64,000 bases of DNA from a candidate division CSSED10-310 bacterium (lineage in GTDB: Bacteria > CSSED10-310). The stretch lies in the NCBI GenBank assembly GCA_016931515.1, contig JAFGEQ010000009.1, forward strand, positions 124,001 to 188,000, written 5' to 3'. Numbering within the stretch: the stretch's first letter is position 1; each line of letters opens with the position of its first letter. The notes under the pieces were generated by a model. It saw only the letters and a list, made by a program, of their open reading frames with translations. It was not told the DNA's origin and did no database searches. Made by a program: the position numbers and the translations under genes. Below, in pieces: positions 18,413 through 26,827 of the stretch.

Positions 18413-19720
18413 GTGTGGGAAATCATACAAAGCAACAGGCGAAAATCGATCCTGCTTGTCATAATTATGGCGGTTCTCCTGTTGCTCGTGGGCAGTGTTT
18501 TCGGGGAGTATTTTGTTCAATCTTATCAGGGTGGCTTGATACTGGCTTTCGCTATTTGGCTTCTTCTGAGTATTCTGGCGTATTTCCAAGGCAGAAACCT
18601 GTTCCTTGCAATATCGGGCGCCCATAAGATTCAGAAAGCTGACCATCCCCGTCTTTTCAATATAGTCGAGGAGATGAAAATCGCAGCCGCCCTGCCGGCC
18701 ATGCCGGAGATTTATCTTATCGATGATCCGGCTCCCAATGCATTTGCTGTTGGACAGAACCCGGAAAAAGCTGCTGTAGCGGTCACAACCGGCCTGCTGA
18801 ACACGTTGAATCGCGATGAACTCCAGGGCGTTATCGCTCATGAAGTCGGTCACGTAGTGAACCGCGATACATTATTCATGTCAATGATCGGAGTCATGCT
18901 CGGAACGGTTGTGATGCTGGCGGAAATAGCCCGTCGAACGCTTTTTTTCGGTGGAGGTCGAAGACGATCACGATCATCATCGGGGGCTGGACAAGCGCAA
19001 GTTATTATCCTGATTGCGGGATTAGCACTCATGATCGTCGCTCCCCTGATCGCACGTATCATTTACCTGGCGGCGTCACGAAAGAGAGAATACCTTGCAG
19101 ACGCGTCCGCAGCTGTTTTCACCCGTTATCCGGAAGGCCTGGCCAGTGCTCTCGAAAAGATATCCGTCTCACCCATCCGGATGCGGAAAGTCAATTCTGT
19201 CACTGCACCGATGTATATAATTAATCCGCTTCAGAAATTGCATGATACCCGTGATTCGTTGTTCAGCACGCATCCGGCCGCTAAAAACCGGATTCAGATT
19301 CTGCGCAGCATGGCTGGAGGCTCAGGTTATCTCGAATACGATCAGGCCTTCCGCCGCATTACCGGAGAAAGCAAGGCATTCCTTCCCGCCTCAGCCCTCA
19401 AACAGCCTGGCATAAAACCAGGACTGAGAAAACCTGCTGTCGAAACCGTCATTCCGACAGCCGCACCGGATATGACCCGGATGATGACAGGAGCGGTTAT
19501 CACCGGAGCCGTCATCACCGACGGCATCCAGGAACCTGTCACACCTCAGGCCAAGGCCAGAGAAACAAGTGATGCGGTATGGAAATCAAAGGGTTATCGG
19601 TTTATTCGCTGCGAATGCGATGCCATTTTAAAGGTTCCACCAGACTTCAAACGAACTGGTGTTCAATGCCTTCGCTGCAACAGAGTGCATGAACTGAATC
19701 CTGTCCCTGAACCCACTTGA
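18413..19720 (+). CDS. M48 (HtpX-like) membrane metalloprotease with C-terminal zinc ribbon
   Basis: The 435-residue protein starts at GTG 18413. Two N-terminal spans (about 16-36 and 42-60) and two internal ones flank an M48 catalytic domain. It has the zinc motif HEVGH (in VIAHEVGHVVNRD) and the third ligand Glu in KREYLADASA. The family removes misfolded membrane proteins at the inner membrane. After the protease domain there is a low-complexity linker and a final 40 residues with CECD and CLRC, a likely zinc ribbon not found in HtpX itself. The LemA gene lies immediately upstream. An insert with Arg/Ser-rich GGGRRRSRSSSG occurs near residue 180. Confidence 0.85.
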   Translation: MWEIIQSNRRKSILLVIIMAVLLLLVGSVFGEYFVQSYQGGLILAFAIWLLLSILAYFQGRNLFLAISGAHKIQKADHPRLFNIVEEMKIAAALPAMPEIYLIDDPAPNAFAVGQNPEKAAVAVTTGLLNTLNRDELQGVIAHEVGHVVNRDTLFMSMIGVMLGTVVMLAEIARRTLFFGGGRRRSRSSSGAGQAQVIILIAGLALMIVAPLIARIIYLAASRKREYLADASAAVFTRYPEGLASALEKISVSPIRMRKVNSVTAPMYIINPLQKLHDTRDSLFSTHPAAKNRIQILRSMAGGSGYLEYDQAFRRITGESKAFLPASALKQPGIKPGLRKPAVETVIPTAAPDMTRMMTGAVITGAVITDGIQEPVTPQAKARETSDAVWKSKGYRFIRCECDAILKVPPDFKRTGVQCLRCNRVHELNPVPEPT

Positions 19721-19751
19721 TCTGAGGCTGCAACGAATGGATTAATGCTGC

Positions 19752-20573
19752 ATGGGGTTGGATTGGCTGTTCTTCAAACATTTCACGAAAGCGGGAATCC
19801 CCCATACCGTGACAAGCCGTCTCGGAGGCATCAGCCATCCCCCATTTGATTCGTTTAATCTGAGTTATGGATGCGGAGACGACCCCATAGCGGTAACAAC
19901 CAACCGGCATATCCTGAATGATTACGCGGCGTGGAGGAATCGAAGGATATTGTTTGCTCACCAGGTTCATGGCATCGGGTTGCTGAATATCGGCCGGACG
20001 ATACCGGAGAACATTGAGACGATCTCTGCTGACGGATTCATAACAGACAATTGTGGTGTAATGACGGGTGTTCTTGTTGCCGATTGTTATCCAGTGCTGA
20101 TTGCAGACCGCGAAGGGAGAGTTGTTGCCGTTGTTCATGCCGGACGGCGGGGCATTGAAGCAGGAATCATCCAGAAAGTGATCAGATTGTTTGTCGGCAG
20201 TTGCCATACCCGGGCAGATGAACTCCTGGTTGGGATTGGGCCTGGTATCGGCACTGATGCCTATCCGGTCGACGAAGAAACAGCCAAACGGTTTGAGTGC
20301 GCCACCCGGGCCGAAGGGCTTCACTGCGGGCAAATACCCGGGCACATCTGCCTCGATTTGCGATCGACTATCGAACACTTGCTGATCGGATCAGGCATTT
20401 TGCGCCGCAACATAGAGCATCTTCGTTTTTGCACCAAAACCAATTCGCATCGGTTTTATTCCTACCGGTATTCAGGACATGAGACCGGACGATTCGCAGC
20501 ATTGATAGGTCCACTGCAAACCGTTAATAATATTCAGTCACGTTATTCAAATGATCCCGTTTATCAAGATTAA
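19752..20573 (+). CDS. pgeF: PgeF/YfiH family purine nucleoside phosphorylase-like protein
   Basis: The 273-residue protein belongs to the multicopper-oxidase-like family now known as LACC1/YfiH/PgeF, which acts on purine nucleosides and in E. coli edits peptidoglycan precursors. Predicted metal ligands are all present: His in AHQVHG, Cys in VADCYPVLIAD and His in VVHAGRRGIEAG. The usual HAGWRG reads HAGRRG here. The N-terminal SRLGGxSxxPFxSFNL segment is typical. The start ATG lacks a good Shine-Dalgarno sequence. Length is normal for the family. Confidence 0.85.
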   Translation: MGLDWLFFKHFTKAGIPHTVTSRLGGISHPPFDSFNLSYGCGDDPIAVTTNRHILNDYAAWRNRRILFAHQVHGIGLLNIGRTIPENIETISADGFITDNCGVMTGVLVADCYPVLIADREGRVVAVVHAGRRGIEAGIIQKVIRLFVGSCHTRADELLVGIGPGIGTDAYPVDEETAKRFECATRAEGLHCGQIPGHICLDLRSTIEHLLIGSGILRRNIEHLRFCTKTNSHRFYSYRYSGHETGRFAALIGPLQTVNNIQSRYSNDPVYQD

Positions 20574-20585
20574 TGGAGAATTGTG

Positions 20586-21275
20586 ATGAGCAGGAGTCTT
20601 TTTTGTATATTTATAATGATTTTTTCGCTAACCGCGCCGGGAAAGGCTATCTCGAATGAATTCAACTGGGGGGGAAGCCTGGGTCTTTCGACCTGGTTCC
20701 CGGATTGGTCCAACGAGGATACGAATTTTGAATCGAGTTCATCGGGTCTCTATGGGCCGAGTCTCTTTATTCATTATCGAAACTTCGGCCTTGGTCTGCA
20801 GTATTTCACTGGGCAGTTCGATCTGCTTTTTCCCGGCACTTCAGATGAGATTACAGCAGACCGATCAGATTTTGATGTGATATTGAGTTACAGGATTGCC
20901 CGGTTGTTCCAGGCATCCGTCCTCTACAAGAGTATCCAATATGACTGGCAGCAGACATTCGATGTCGAATCAACCCTGAACGGCTTTGGCTTTGGAGGGG
21001 GTATCAACCATGTCTTTCCGGTGGGTATTCTGTTGTACGGTTACGGATTCTATATGCCGGGACTCGATTACGAGCAAAGAATCACTCATGGAGCCCGATA
21101 TTCGGGTGACGCAAGCGGGTACTGGTTCGAAGCTGGAAGCGGCCATGTTTTTTCCAACCCGGGTATTCTCTTCAAATTAGGGTATCGTTACCAGATTATC
21201 GACATCGAGAGTCAATCCAGTAGCTGGCAAGAGACAACGAAAGGATTTCGCTTCGATGTCAGTTACTGCTTCTAA
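20586..21275 (+). CDS. outer-membrane beta-barrel-like protein
   Basis: The protein is 229 residues from ATG 20586 (GGAG at 20575-20578). A signal peptide of about 24 residues is followed by alternating hydrophobic strands rich in Gly, Tyr and Phe (FGLGLQYFTG, YRIARLFQASVLYKS, GYRYQII). It ends in the strand RFDVSYCF with a terminal Phe, as required for barrel assembly by BamA. About eight strands are likely, similar to small OmpW/OmpX-like barrels, but the exact family is not clear. It is one of the direct hints that the host is diderm. Twelve bases separate it from pgeF. Confidence 0.65.
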   Translation: MSRSLFCIFIMIFSLTAPGKAISNEFNWGGSLGLSTWFPDWSNEDTNFESSSSGLYGPSLFIHYRNFGLGLQYFTGQFDLLFPGTSDEITADRSDFDVILSYRIARLFQASVLYKSIQYDWQQTFDVESTLNGFGFGGGINHVFPVGILLYGYGFYMPGLDYEQRITHGARYSGDASGYWFEAGSGHVFSNPGILFKLGYRYQIIDIESQSSSWQETTKGFRFDVSYCF

Positions 21276-21392
21276 TGTTGTGTCCCAATAGTCTTCTGAC
21301 AGGTAATCTCAGGGGACAACGAAATGCAAAACCGGGTAAAATCTGTTGAATAACTATATTGGAGTTGTTCAGAAAACGAGATGAAAGGTGTC

Positions 21393-21409
21393 GCATCATA
21401 GAGTGATGC
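21393..21409. repeat. small inverted repeat in a convergent gap
   Basis: GCATCA at 21393-21398 and TGATGC at 21404-21409 flank a five-base loop. It sits between the convergent barrel and ABC-F genes, where a bidirectional terminator would be expected. No T-run follows on either strand, so terminator status is weak. The rest of 21276-21415 shows nothing. Confidence 0.35.
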
Positions 21410-21415
21410 AAAGTT

Positions 21416-23332
21416 TCAGGAATTCAAGTCCTGCTCCGCTTCAGCGGCTGCCTCCCAGAGTGCCATTGTGCCGTTCAATTCACCCTGAAGATTCTTTTCT
21501 TCATCAACAAATTCTTTGAGTTTCACCCATTGATCGGAGTATTCCGGCTTCTTCATCTCAGTCCTGATGAGTGCCAGTTCATTTTCCAGCCGAAGAATCT
21601 CCTTCTCATAGAACGCAGCCGATTTACCGGTGCGTTTCCGGATTTCCAATCGCGCAAGACGCTGTTCTTTCCTGTTCCGTCGTGCACGGCTATCCGCATC
21701 GCTCCCGGAATAATCCATGCCGGATTCATCGAGCGGGGTGGCTGGCTCTTGCCTGGTCCGATAATCCGTATAGTTCCCCAGGGATTCCAGGATCAGTTGA
21801 TTGCTGAGAAACCAGATCCGAGTGGCAATCCTGTCCAGCAGGTATCGATCATGCGTGACCATCAGCAGAGTTCCAGGATAGTCCAGCAATGCTTCTTCCA
21901 GCGATTCCCTGGCATCCAGATCCAAATGATTGGTCGGCTCATCAAGAAACAAAAGGTTGGCATCCTTCAAAAAAAGCTTTGCCAGGGCGACCCGGGCTCG
22001 TTCGCCTCCACTCAATGTTCCGACGATTTTATAGACATCATCTCCAGAGAACAAGAAACGACCCAGGTGATTCCGTAGCGGCTGCAACATCATGCCAGGC
22101 TGTTCCCGCCAGACTTCATCGATGACGGATTGTGTATCATCCAGGTCGTGCAGATGCTGATCAAAAACTGCATATCTTACATTATGGCCCCATTCGATCT
22201 CTCCACTATCAGGCTTTATCTGATCGGTCATCACCCGCAGGAAAGTGGATTTGCCGGAGCCATTCGGGCCGATCAGTCCTATCCGTTCATTTCGATGCAG
22301 AGTAAGATTTGTGTTCCGGAATAAAACCCGTCCGTCATATCCTTTGGAAAGATCTCCGGTTTTGAAGACAATCTGCCCGGATGCGCGATTGATCTGGAAA
22401 TGGAGTTTCATCGCACGGGCCGATCCGCTTACATTTTCCAACCGGTCTATACGGTTGAGTTCCTTGAGGCGGCTCTGAGCCTGCTTCGTTTTTTGAGCAG
22501 CCATATTGCGCCGGATGTATTCTTCGAGGCGCGCAATGTGTTTTTGCTGCAATTGGAAGTGCTTTCGTTTGATTGCATCGCGCTGGGCTTTCTCCAGGCG
22601 GTAGGCAGAATAATTACCCGTGTACACTTCGCATTTCTGCCCCGATAATTCCACGATTGATCGGCTGACGCGATCAAGAAAATACCGGTCATGGCTGATG
22701 AGCATGACACCGCCGGAAAAAGATTCAAGAAATTGTTCCAGAAATTCCACCGCATGAATATCAAGATGGTTGGTCGGCTCATCGAGAAGCATCAAATCGG
22801 GTTCTTCGAGAAGCAATTTTGCCAGCATGACTCTGGCTTGCTCACCACCGGAGAAACTACCCAGCAGTCGATCCGAATCTCCGGGATTAAAACCAAGTCC
22901 GCCGAGGATTTGCTCAATCCTGCTTCTGAAAATATATCCTCCCGCTCTGCTGTAACGTTCCTGGATTTCATCATACTGGTCATATAACGCCTGAGATCTG
23001 TCCGATCCCATTGCCGATGAAATTTTTTCCAGATCCGATTCCATTCGGAGCAGATTGTTAAAGGGGCTCAATACAACCTGCCGGATAGTCGATTCGAGAG
23101 GGACATCCGGGTTCTGGCGCAGGAATCCGATCCGGACATCCTTGCTGATGACTACAGATCCCTTGTCAGGAACCAGTTCACCGGCCAGCAGTTTCAGGAG
23201 TGTGGTTTTACCGGTACCGTTCAGCCCGATGAGCCCGATTCTGCATTTATCCTGCAGCATCAATGAAAAATCATTGACGATGGTTTTATCGTGGTAACCG
23301 AAACTGATGTTTGAATATTGAGCCAGAATCAT
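21416..23332 (-). CDS. ABC-F family ATPase (Uup-like)
   Basis: The protein is 638 residues from ATG 23332. The longer frame to 23473 includes Cys-rich non-conserved sequence and a candidate promoter, so it is not used. It carries two ABC domains with Walker A GLNGTGKTT and GPNGSGKST, signatures SGGEQARV and SGGERARV, and Walker B LLDEPTNHLD twice. An interdomain linker with charged helices lies between them. The C-terminal roughly 80 residues form a coiled coil with many Arg, Glu and Lys, as in Uup, which binds the ribosome or DNA branch points. ABC-F proteins have no membrane domain and act on the ribosome E site. The isoform (Uup, EttA or YdiF) cannot be fixed here. Confidence 0.88.
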   Translation of the reverse strand: MILAQYSNISFGYHDKTIVNDFSLMLQDKCRIGLIGLNGTGKTTLLKLLAGELVPDKGSVVISKDVRIGFLRQNPDVPLESTIRQVVLSPFNNLLRMESDLEKISSAMGSDRSQALYDQYDEIQERYSRAGGYIFRSRIEQILGGLGFNPGDSDRLLGSFSGGEQARVMLAKLLLEEPDLMLLDEPTNHLDIHAVEFLEQFLESFSGGVMLISHDRYFLDRVSRSIVELSGQKCEVYTGNYSAYRLEKAQRDAIKRKHFQLQQKHIARLEEYIRRNMAAQKTKQAQSRLKELNRIDRLENVSGSARAMKLHFQINRASGQIVFKTGDLSKGYDGRVLFRNTNLTLHRNERIGLIGPNGSGKSTFLRVMTDQIKPDSGEIEWGHNVRYAVFDQHLHDLDDTQSVIDEVWREQPGMMLQPLRNHLGRFLFSGDDVYKIVGTLSGGERARVALAKLFLKDANLLFLDEPTNHLDLDARESLEEALLDYPGTLLMVTHDRYLLDRIATRIWFLSNQLILESLGNYTDYRTRQEPATPLDESGMDYSGSDADSRARRNRKEQRLARLEIRKRTGKSAAFYEKEILRLENELALIRTEMKKPEYSDQWVKLKEFVDEEKNLQGELNGTMALWEAAAEAEQDLNS

Positions 23333-23368
23333 GTTATCTTTCAGTCCGCCCGGAAGGTTCAGATACGT

Positions 23369-23397
23369 AGTGTATTCACGGGAACACGGTTTGTAAA
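23369..23397 (-). promoter_or_regulatory. candidate promoter of the ABC-F gene
   Basis: Reading the minus strand, -35 TTTACA (23397-23392), a 17-base spacer and -10 TACACT (23374-23369). It places transcription start about 30 bases ahead of the ATG at 23332 and supports that start. Its -35 lies only seven bases from the -35 of the divergent rpmH promoter. Confidence 0.55.
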
Positions 23398-23404
23398 CCA
23401 GTTC

Positions 23405-23433
23405 TTGACACACAGGTGAACGCGCTTTACAAT
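23405..23433 (+). promoter_or_regulatory. near-consensus sigma70 promoter of the rpmH operon
   Basis: A perfect -35 TTGACA at 23405-23410, a 17-base spacer and -10 TACAAT at 23428-23433. The leader to rpmH is about 80 bases. It is the strongest promoter I can see in the window, as expected for ribosomal protein L34 and RNase P protein. Confidence 0.75.
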
Positions 23434-23519
23434 GCCCTCCCTGACGGCAGCCTTTCGTCAGCTCCGTTATCATTCGGAAGATTTAGATTGCTTTGTAATA
23501 TGAAAAAAAGGAGGCACAT

Positions 23520-23654
23520 TTGAAACGGACATATCAGCCCAGCAGGATAAAGAGAAAGCGAACACATGGATTCCGAAGCCGGATGAGTACCCGAAATGGT
23601 CGACTGGTCTTGAGCAGGCGGCGCGCAAGAGGCCGTAAACGTTTAACCGTTTGA
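23520..23654 (+). CDS. rpmH: ribosomal protein L34 (bL34)
   Basis: A 44-residue protein starting at TTG 23520, with AAGGAGG at 23508-23514. It starts [18 protein letters not shown] and ends in the Arg-rich [12 protein letters not shown], a full match to bL34, which is highly conserved. It heads rpmH-rnpA-yidD-yidC-khpB-mnmE, the common order near many bacterial replication origins. No dnaA gene is next to it here. Confidence 0.95.
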   Translation: MKRTYQPSRIKRKRTHGFRSRMSTRNGRLVLSRRRARGRKRLTV

Positions 23655-23660
23655 TACCGT

Positions 23661-24032
23661 TTGTTCCAGCAAATAATACATTTAGAGCGGATTAGATCCT
23701 CTCGCGATTTTAGGGAGATTTATCGAGTTGGTCAAAAGATCACCGGTAAGTACTTTTTACTGTTTCTGCGGCGGCGGTCGGATTCGTCGATTCATTTCGG
23801 AGTCACTGCGACTCGACGGCTGGGAAATGCCGTATCCAGAAATCGTGCAAAACGACTGATGAGAGAAGCAGTGAGATTAGCGACACCGCAGACTGATTCG
23901 GGTTTCGATCTCGTTTTGGTCGCTCGCACGGAGATCCTGCAAACAGGTATGAACGACGTAAAAAAACAGTTATTAAATCACCTTCGATCAGTTACTCGAA
24001 TAAATAATTCATTGCGGAGTAAACAGGGATGA
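23661..24032 (+). CDS. rnpA: ribonuclease P protein component
   Basis: The 123-residue protein contains the RNase P protein signature: RSSRDFREIYR near the N-terminus, FGVTATRRLGNAVSRNRAKRLMRE in the middle (RNR motif) and DLVLVARTEI later. It binds the catalytic RNA and helps pre-tRNA cleavage. The start is TTG 23661, six bases after the rpmH stop; there is no clear Shine-Dalgarno sequence, so re-initiation after rpmH is likely. No other in-frame ATG lies close. The RNase P RNA gene is not in the window. Confidence 0.92.
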   Translation: MFQQIIHLERIRSSRDFREIYRVGQKITGKYFLLFLRRRSDSSIHFGVTATRRLGNAVSRNRAKRLMREAVRLATPQTDSGFDLVLVARTEILQTGMNDVKKQLLNHLRSVTRINNSLRSKQG

Positions 24033-24238
24033 GGTGGGTTGTCAGTGGGTTACTGGGATGGTACAAACGCCTTGTTTCCCCGATCCTGCCTGAAGCATGC
24101 CGGTTTTCACCGACCTGCTCTGTTTATACACGCTCAGCCGTGGAAAAGTATGGAGTGATCCAGGGATTATGGTTGGGCATAAAAAGGCTGCTCAGATGTC
24201 ATCCGTGGCACCCCGGAGGGGATGATCCGGTACCGTAG
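24029..24238 (+). CDS. yidD: membrane protein insertion efficiency factor YidD
   Basis: The 69-residue protein matches YidD: GLLGWYKRLVSPILPEAC, FSPTCSVYTRSAVEKYGV and a C-terminus with RLLRCHPWHPGGDDPVP. It acts at the inner membrane beside YidC. Its ATG overlaps the rnpA stop (ATGA), so the two are coupled. The PTCS and CHPWHPGG motifs are intact. Confidence 0.93.
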   Translation: MRWVVSGLLGWYKRLVSPILPEACRFSPTCSVYTRSAVEKYGVIQGLWLGIKRLLRCHPWHPGGDDPVP

Positions 24239-24255
24239 AAAAGGACCTGAAAATC

Positions 24256-25989
24256 ATGGAAAAACGATTTTTCTTAGCTCTTGCCCTTTCAATAACTGTC
24301 TTTCTGTTATGGAGTCATTTTTTTGCACCGGTACCACCGGATCCAGTGCAACCGGTCAATGACGCCGGATCCATATCAGAAACAACCCCGACAGCCGGGG
24401 TTCAAGTTACTGATGTACCGGTTGCCCAGCAGGAAATACCCGATGTCTCGGATGCAATGACCGGGGTTGAAAATACTGAATCTTTTGACACATTGCCTGT
24501 TCCCGAAAAGCGCCGGATACATATCGAAACGGATTTTGTGATTGCTGAAATCGATACGACCGGCGGGAGAATAACGAGTTGGCGATTGAAAGATTATCTC
24601 GGCGTTGAAGAACAACCAATCGAACTCATTTCTCCGGATGATCCCTTATTTTATCCCGGAGATATCCGGTTGAACGGCCGGATGGACTTCACTCACACGA
24701 CATTTGCCGCAAATATCGACGGTGATTCACATGTGCTCGATGAAAACAAACCGACTCTTGACATCGAGTTAACGGCACAACTGCCTTCCGGTGAATACCT
24801 CAAGAAAACAATGACGTTCCATTTTGACAAATACATGGTTGATCTGGAAATGACACTGACCAACAGGGGGTTGAACAATATAGCCGGCCGGATCGAATAT
24901 TTGCTGCCGGATCGACTGGTGGAACCCCTGGAGAATAGCGCAACGAATCGGTACATCCGGAAAGGACCTGTTTTCTGGGACGGGCATTCGAGAGAAAACC
25001 CGAAAGTGGACAAGATCCAGACACAGGTACAATTTCCTGGAGTCCGTTGGGCGGCAATCCAGGAGAGCTATTTTTTCAGCTGTATCGCTCCACTCTCTCA
25101 TCTTGCAACCGGATTCATTGAACCCGGTCACCGGAATCCCCAATCACAAAAACCCGAAACAGCCGTTCCAGGCATAATTATGGAAGCCCAATCATTGGCA
25201 CCCGGTGATTCCGTCGTCCAAAAAGTAATCATACTGATCGGTCCGAAAAAATACGATATGCTCCGCAATCTCGACCTTGGAGTAGAAAACATCGTCAACT
25301 TCGGCTGGATAGAGATTCTCGGCAAATTCTTCTACTACATTCTGATTGGATCTGTTGGCTATTTGAAAAACTATGGCGTCGGCATCATTCTGATCACGAT
25401 CGGCGTCAAATTGCTCCTGTTCCCGCTGTCTCACAAACAGATGCAATCCATGAAGAAAATGCAGGCAATTCAGCCTCAGATGAAAGCGATCCAGGAAAAG
25501 TATCGAAAGGAACCCCAGAAACAGCAGCAGGAACTGGGTATGCTGTATAAAAAGCATGGTGTAAACCCAATGGGCGGGTGCCTCCCCATGCTGATCCAAT
25601 TCCCCGTGTTTATCGCCCTCTACCAGGTTCTCATGAATCTTATAGAGATGCGCGGGGCTTCCTTTCTATGGGTTCATGACCTGTCCCAGCCTAATGTGAT
25701 TATGGTCATCATCATGGGAATCAGCATGGTTGTTCAGCAGAAAATGACACCGGTTGCAGGCGATCCGCGCCAGGCTCGGATAATGATGATGATGCCAATT
25801 ATTTTTACCGCCATGTTCTGGAATTTTCCATCCGGACTGGTTTTATACTGGCTGACCAACAACATCCTGACAATCGGCCAGCAGTATGTAATGAATCGTT
25901 TGAACGCTCCAAGCGACAAAACCGAACCGAAAATGAAAGCCCGGGTTAGACGCAGACTTGATGATAAAACAGACTCTGACAGCGCCTAA
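24256..25989 (+). CDS. yidC: membrane protein insertase YidC (long, Gram-negative type)
   Basis: The 577-residue protein has an N-terminal span (about 5-22), a linker, a beta-rich periplasmic domain (about 90-340), and then the conserved five-span core. Core landmarks are GVGIILITIGVKLLLFPLSHKQ, the cytoplasmic coiled loop with KYRKEPQKQQQELGMLYKKHGVNP, MGGCLPMLIQFPVF and the final PSGLVLYWLTNN. The long periplasmic domain is found in diderm bacteria, not in Firmicutes. It inserts membrane proteins alone or with SecYEG. It lies 18 bases after yidD. Confidence 0.94.
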   Translation: MEKRFFLALALSITVFLLWSHFFAPVPPDPVQPVNDAGSISETTPTAGVQVTDVPVAQQEIPDVSDAMTGVENTESFDTLPVPEKRRIHIETDFVIAEIDTTGGRITSWRLKDYLGVEEQPIELISPDDPLFYPGDIRLNGRMDFTHTTFAANIDGDSHVLDENKPTLDIELTAQLPSGEYLKKTMTFHFDKYMVDLEMTLTNRGLNNIAGRIEYLLPDRLVEPLENSATNRYIRKGPVFWDGHSRENPKVDKIQTQVQFPGVRWAAIQESYFFSCIAPLSHLATGFIEPGHRNPQSQKPETAVPGIIMEAQSLAPGDSVVQKVIILIGPKKYDMLRNLDLGVENIVNFGWIEILGKFFYYILIGSVGYLKNYGVGIILITIGVKLLLFPLSHKQMQSMKKMQAIQPQMKAIQEKYRKEPQKQQQELGMLYKKHGVNPMGGCLPMLIQFPVFIALYQVLMNLIEMRGASFLWVHDLSQPNVIMVIIMGISMVVQQKMTPVAGDPRQARIMMMMPIIFTAMFWNFPSGLVLYWLTNNILTIGQQYVMNRLNAPSDKTEPKMKARVRRRLDDKTDSDSA

Positions 25990-26014
25990 TCAATTTATCA
26001 GGAGTGATGCTCGA

Positions 26015-26809
26015 ATGAACGTAATAAAAAAGCCATATTTAGATGATGATTCTGACTTGAAATACCTGTCGGATGATGAAGAAAGTTACGACGGGATTGA
26101 TCTCGGAGATGAAGAGACATTTGACGACCAGGATTATGATCCTGTTGACGGATCGGTATTTGAGGCGTGTGAACTGCCTGTGCTGAGCGCCGATCCGGTG
26201 ACGGGGGAGCCCCGGATAGAAATACTCGTGGATCAGACGATCAGCCGTGCATTTTCCGCTTCCGAATACTTGAAAGGGATTCTGCTGCGGATGGGATTGA
26301 GCGGCCGTATCGCTGTCAATGTTCGCCATACATCCGTTCATCTCGAGATTCTTGGAGCAGAACCCGGTCTTGTTATCGGTCATCGAGGTCAAAATCTCGA
26401 TGCACTTCAGCATCTGATCAATCGAATGGTTAACAGAGATACCGATGATCTGGTTCCGGTTACAGTCGATGCCGATAACTATCGGGTACGAAGGCACCAG
26501 CAATTGGAAAAGCTCGTAAGAACGGTCAGCCGGGAAGTTATTGACTCCGGAAAGACAATAATCACAGACCCAATGACACCCAGTGAACGCAGGCTTTTCC
26601 ATATCGCAGCCAATAAAGTTCGGGGGGTCCGTACAACCAGTTTCGGTAACGGTTTTTTTCAACCGATCAAGGTCTTTCCGGCTCATCTGAGCAATCATTC
26701 ACTCTACCAGGATAGAGATAAAGACAACGGATCCGGGGGATACACCGGTAATATCCGGGAATTCGGTGAGAATGCGAGTGAAAATGATCATCCCGGCTAT
26801 GATCGATGA
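26015..26809 (+). CDS. khpB: KhpB/Jag RNA-binding protein (KH and R3H domains)
   Basis: The protein is 264 residues from ATG 26015 (GGAG at 26001-26004). An extension back to 25958 overlaps yidC and is not used. The N-terminal ~60 residues are strongly acidic (DDDSDL, DDEESYDG, DLGDEETFDD) and do not look like the usual Jag-N domain. A KH domain follows with VIGHRGQNLDALQHL as its GxxG loop, then an R3H domain with PSERRLFHIAA. KhpB partners with KhpA in small-RNA binding and cell-envelope control. The C-terminal ~35 residues are polar and Gly/Asp-rich. Position next to yidC is typical. Confidence 0.88.
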   Translation: MNVIKKPYLDDDSDLKYLSDDEESYDGIDLGDEETFDDQDYDPVDGSVFEACELPVLSADPVTGEPRIEILVDQTISRAFSASEYLKGILLRMGLSGRIAVNVRHTSVHLEILGAEPGLVIGHRGQNLDALQHLINRMVNRDTDDLVPVTVDADNYRVRRHQQLEKLVRTVSREVIDSGKTIITDPMTPSERRLFHIAANKVRGVRTTSFGNGFFQPIKVFPAHLSNHSLYQDRDKDNGSGGYTGNIREFGENASENDHPGYDR

Positions 26810-26827
26810 TTCGATGCTGATGCGATC

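Noticed and set aside
21393-21409. Intrinsic terminator between convergent genes
   Set aside because: The stem is short and no T-run follows on either strand; kept only as an inverted repeat.
23333-23473. Extended N-terminus of the ABC-F protein
   Set aside because: The extra 47 residues are Cys-rich and not like the family, and the region holds two promoters.
23400-23660. Replication origin near rpmH
   Set aside because: The gene order recalls an origin region, but dnaA is missing and I saw no cluster of TTATCCACA-type DnaA boxes in the intergenic bases.
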